Positions 60,915 through 64,000 of a stretch of 64,000 nucleotides of DNA are shown one piece after another. Each line of letters opens with the position of its first letter. Positions within the stretch are counted from its first letter, which is position 1. Source of the stretch: Adineta vaga (taxonomy: Eukaryota > Rotifera); assembly GCA_021613535.1 (NCBI GenBank), contig CP075495.1, positions 14,756,001 through 14,820,000 of the forward strand, in the 5' to 3' direction. Below the pieces are notes generated by a model that saw only the letters and a list, made by a program, of their open reading frames with translations, did no database searches and had not been told where the DNA came from. Made by a program: the position numbers and the translations under genes.

Positions 60915-62419
60915 ATGAGTAAAAAAGGAATCTATGAAAATGTTTCAGCTTTAAGCAATTCCATAGATAGTACAAATACAGGTCGGAATTTCATGTCATT
61001 GAATTACTTGTCTATCGTTTTGTGTATTCATTTCATACAGGACACCGATTAAATAATTATTATTCAATCGATTCAACTTATGATGGATCCATACCAAGTT
61101 CTAATGCCAATGATCAATATAATCCATTAAAAGAACAAGATTTACCTCGTTTTCCTGAAGGTATTTCTAAGTTTTGTTTAATTTTTCTCAACTATTTCTG
61201 TCTTTCATTGAGATCTAAATGATAATCTGTTTGTGAAAACTGTAAGTATATAAATATCTAACAGATAGAAAATTCGTATTGTTTTTGAAGAAAGACGAAG
61301 AACTTGGTCGATGGAACGAGGCATGGAACAAACACGAAGAACAGCAAAGTAAAAAATTGAAACTATTGATATTGATTGAATCACTTTTCATTTAGATACA
61401 AAACCTAAAAATAAGATCGATATGTCATCAATTCATGGAAAATTTTCACCTACAACGGATTTAACAAATGTCGTTGTAAAGGAATTTCTTCCAACATCAG
61501 CTCGTGATCCAACATTTCCTATTCTTCGGGAACTATTTGTTCGTTCTTTTGATGAATTTTATAAAGAAATTGAAACACAATTACGTTTAAAATCACAGAA
61601 AAGTCTTATTCAATGGCTTGATGAAACGTTTGATGAAGAACAAGAAGCGATTTTATCAAAAGAATATCGTTGTTTTATCTTGTATGGAAATAAAGATCAG
61701 GATCAAAAAGATATTATTTTTGGATTTTTAACCTTGAAAGAAGAAGAAGAAGGTTCAGTTTATATAGCTCAAGTTGCTGTCCGTGCTGGTGATAAACGAC
61801 GCGGTTACGGAGGTCAATTATTACAACATTTACGTGATATTTATCCACCCAATACTCATTATTATGGTCTATGTCGACGTGCTAATCGACCAGCTTTACA
61901 ATTTTATCTTAAATTAGGTGCAGATTTTATGAAAAACGATGAAATAGCAACTAAATATGGTTATGATCCTGAATTGTATGCTGGTTTCAAATTTGTTGAT
62001 GCTGTTCCGTAATGAATATTGAAATCTAAAATCAAAAGAAAAGAAATTTCTATTTTCTCTAGTGTTATTGGTTCGAAAAGTGGATTATTATCACGAATTC
62101 GATCACCTGTTAACAATTCTGATAAACAAACTTCAACAAAAATAACTAATGGGTTTGTATTCTAATTCGAATATATTCATTCAAAAGAACTCAAATCTAT
62201 GGAGAATGATACAATAATATAATAGAATGTACTAAAATTAAGTTCTTTACTAAGTTGAGATCTACAATAGAAATAAGAAATTGTAGAATCTTTATTTCTT
62301 GCAATCAATTTCTAAATTTTTATTTTAGAACATCAAATAATGAAATTTCTCCATCTACAAAAATCGGTCAACAGCCAGCAATAAAAAAGACAACTCATTG
62401 TTCATGTATTTTATCATAA
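60915..62419 (+). CDS. GNAT acetyltransferase with CaaX-like C-terminus (6 exons)
   Basis: Exons 60915-60981, 61041-61160, 61265-61348, 61396-62008, 62063-62152 and 62329-62419 total 1065 nt (354 aa) with consistent phase. The N-terminal 100 residues are polar and probably disordered. The GNAT domain (about residues 110-290) has the acetyl-CoA motif VAVRAGDKRRGYGGQLLQHL (R-x-x-G-x-G type) and ANRPALQFYLKLGAD, the motif B helix. The substrate is unknown. The frame appears to stop just after FKFVDAVP at 62,012, but a GTAATG donor two codons earlier splices to VIGSKSGLLSRIRSP. The protein then ends THCSCILS, where CILS fits a CaaX prenylation box with a nearby Cys for palmitate. Readthrough of the donor would give a shorter, unprenylated form. 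Confidence 0.75.
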
Positions 62420-62526
62420 AACATCAATTATATTTCTAACATGACTAATTATTTTCTATTCTCATTTCTACCTACGATTTAATCTCTCTATATATAAAAT
62501 GATCAAAATTTTAGATAGAAATAACA

Positions 62527-64000
62527 ATGGGTAATGTAAATTTTTTCAAATCGAAAATCTGTGTAAAAAATGAAATGATTTCCTCGAATTTATCCTCAGA
62601 TGAAACCTTATCTGATGGTATAACACTTGTCTGGCTTGATTCAAATGCTGAAAAGTATTCTTACGACGAAACAAAAAAGACTTTATCTTGTTTCCGTCGA
62701 TTAAATGTAACATCAGTTCGATCATATTCAAATGTAAATTCATGTCTTACTTTTTTTCAATCAATATCTTATGATGAAAATACTTCTTCAGCAAAAATTT
62801 ATCTCATTGTATCCGGTAAATTTAGTAGTGAAATATTACCTCAATTGAATTCATATCCAATGGTTGATTCTGTTTTTATTTTTTGTTTGAATGAAACAAA
62901 TTATAAATATTTAATTGAAAAATATCAACCAATAGTCAATGGTATTTATATCGACGATGAAACTTTATGTCAATCAATAAATAAACGACTAGATCGACTT
63001 AATCAATCGACATTAGTTTTTCAATTCTTTTCTCAAGAACAAAATACGACAAGAAATTTAACCAAAGATGCGGCGTCTTTTCTTTGGTTTCAATTATTTA
63101 AAATCATATTAATTGATTTAAAATGCACAGAAAATGAAAGAGATTTAATGTTAAAAAAATGTTCAGCTCAAATGCAAAAAGATGTTAAATTAAGAGATAT
63201 GCTAAAAGAACTCGAAGTTTTTCGTCGAACTTATAGAAGTGATCACGCAATTTATTGGTATACAAAAGAAACATTTCTATATATTTTACTTAATACAGCT
63301 TTACGTACTGAAGATATGGATGGTTTATATATATTTCAATATTTTCTTGCTGATTTATGTCGACAATTAAAAATTGAACATAGAAAATTATATGAAAAGT
63401 ATTCTCATTCACCAATATTAACATTGTATCGAGGTGGATTGATACCAAATGAAGAATTTGAGAAATTACAAGAATTAATTGGTGATTTAATAAGTTTGAA
63501 CGGTTTTATTTCAACAAGTAAACAACGTTGGGTAGCAACGAAATTTGCTAAACGAAAAAGATCAAATCAACAAAAGACGACGAATGTTTTATTTATTATT
63601 AAAGTTGATCTTCGATGTCAAAGTATAATTTGTGCTGATGTAACAGAAATGAGTGCACAAAAAGAAGAAGAAGAAGTTTTATTTGATATAGGAACTGTTT
63701 TTTATTTAAATCAAGTAGTTTTTGATGACGATGAAAATATTTGGAATGTTCATTTAACAGCAACAGAAGATGGAAGAACAGCAGTAAAAGATTACATTAA
63801 ATTAATTCAACAAGAAGTAACTGATCATAGTGTTTCAATTGTATTCGGTCAACTTTTACTTCAAATGGGAAATTATCTTAAAGCACAAGAATATTTTCTA
63901 AATTTATTTGAAACTTTCAATCATGATCATCCAGATATCCCAAGTATACAATATCATTTAGGTTTAACCTATGGTTATCAAGAAGATTTTCAAAAAGCAG
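62527..64000 (+). CDS. ADP-ribosyltransferase with TPR-like repeats (3' part outside window)
   Basis: The open frame runs from MGNVNFFKSK to the window edge without an intron (over 490 aa). An N-terminal Rossmann-like domain (about residues 25-150; LVWLDSNAEKY, IYLIVSGKF, VDSVFIFCLN) precedes an ADP-ribosyltransferase fold. The arginine-specific R-S-E triad is visible: TLYRGG, NGFISTSKQRW, and the acidic KEEEEEVLFDIG that holds the catalytic Glu. A TPR or kinesin-light-chain type repeat then starts (YLKAQEYFLNLFETFNHDHP, IQYHLGLTYGYQEDFQKA). The enzyme would transfer ADP-ribose from NAD to arginine. This ART-plus-TPR architecture is common in bdelloid rotifers. The Gly2 start MGNVNFF fits N-myristoylation. 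It lies 107 nt after the GNAT gene. Confidence 0.88.
   Translation, partial: MGNVNFFKSKICVKNEMISSNLSSDETLSDGITLVWLDSNAEKYSYDETKKTLSCFRRLNVTSVRSYSNVNSCLTFFQSISYDENTSSAKIYLIVSGKFSSEILPQLNSYPMVDSVFIFCLNETNYKYLIEKYQPIVNGIYIDDETLCQSINKRLDRLNQSTLVFQFFSQEQNTTRNLTKDAASFLWFQLFKIILIDLKCTENERDLMLKKCSAQMQKDVKLRDMLKELEVFRRTYRSDHAIYWYTKETFLYILLNTALRTEDMDGLYIFQYFLADLCRQLKIEHRKLYEKYSHSPILTLYRGGLIPNEEFEKLQELIGDLISLNGFISTSKQRWVATKFAKRKRSNQQKTTNVLFIIKVDLRCQSIICADVTEMSAQKEEEEVLFDIGTVFYLNQVVFDDDENIWNVHLTATEDGRTAVKDYIKLIQQEVTDHSVSIVFGQLLLQMGNYLKAQEYFLNLFETFNHDHPDIPSIQYHLGLTYGYQEDFQKA

Noticed and set aside
62009-62012. Stop after FKFVDAVP as the end of the GNAT gene
   Set aside because: A good donor just upstream and two further in-phase exons give a longer consistent frame. 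The short form may still exist as an isoform.
1-64000. tRNA, rRNA or CRISPR arrays
   Set aside because: I saw no cloverleaf with matching arms, no rRNA-like sequence and no regularly spaced repeats, though a covariance-model scan was not possible.

Overview
The window is a compact, AT-rich animal (metazoan) genomic segment. Most genes have short GT-AG introns (many about 35-80 nt) and small intergenic gaps, and several are intronless. Conserved animal genes (XRCC4, FAM32A, FAM193, ATG12, PYCR, GBF1, a dynamin-family GTPase, an attractin/MEGF8-type receptor) sit beside an intronless bacterial-type VanX D-Ala-D-Ala dipeptidase and an ADP-ribosyltransferase with TPR-like repeats. That mixture, with local duplications and a probable gene-conversion tract, points to a bdelloid rotifer. 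This is an inference from gene content; no marker gene proves it.

Layout. 0-5 kb: XRCC4 (minus), whose 3.06-kb intron contains a complete opposite-strand RING/B-box gene, followed by FAM32A. 5-13 kb: sparse, with a four-TM protein, a secreted unknown, a C2-like proline-rich protein, its decayed tandem copy, and a broken kinesin motor fragment between the two copies. 13-18.5 kb: a long FAM193-type gene (minus). 19-24 kb: a short attractin/MEGF8-like receptor, ATG12, and a NUDT7/8-type Nudix gene with an apparent one-base frameshift. 24.6-32.3 kb: a minus-strand run of PYCR, PLAC8-type, alpha/beta hydrolase, GDPD and a dynamin/Mx-like GTPase. 32.6-38.4 kb: a seven-exon unknown and three related B-box/coiled-coil genes. 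38.8-45.8 kb: GBF1 (minus). 46.5-54.8 kb: two divergent synaptotagmin-like genes, a tiny acidic protein, a GPI-anchor candidate and another four-TM protein, then a 2.6-kb gene-poor stretch holding an 81-bp tandem repeat. 56-60.7 kb: a segmental duplication carrying one broken and one intact VanX-like gene, with a small peptide-precursor-like gene between them. 60.9-64 kb: a GNAT acetyltransferase with a C-terminal CaaX-like end, and the start of an ART/TPR protein that runs off the window.

Functionally, the conserved genes cover DNA end joining (XRCC4), autophagy (ATG12), Golgi ARF activation (GBF1), proline synthesis (PYCR) and lipid turnover (GDPD, hydrolase). I see no operon logic linking them. 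The most unusual items are the nested gene in XRCC4, the VanX pair with near-identical coding DNA inside diverged flanks, the six-Arg peptide precursor, the GNAT with a predicted lipidation end, and the B-box family with a shared unnamed C-terminal domain. Exon boundaries were read by eye from GT-AG sites and reading phase. Where the summed exon length was checked and is divisible by three (XRCC4, the 32.6-kb unknown, the attractin-like gene, the GNAT gene), the models are firmer.
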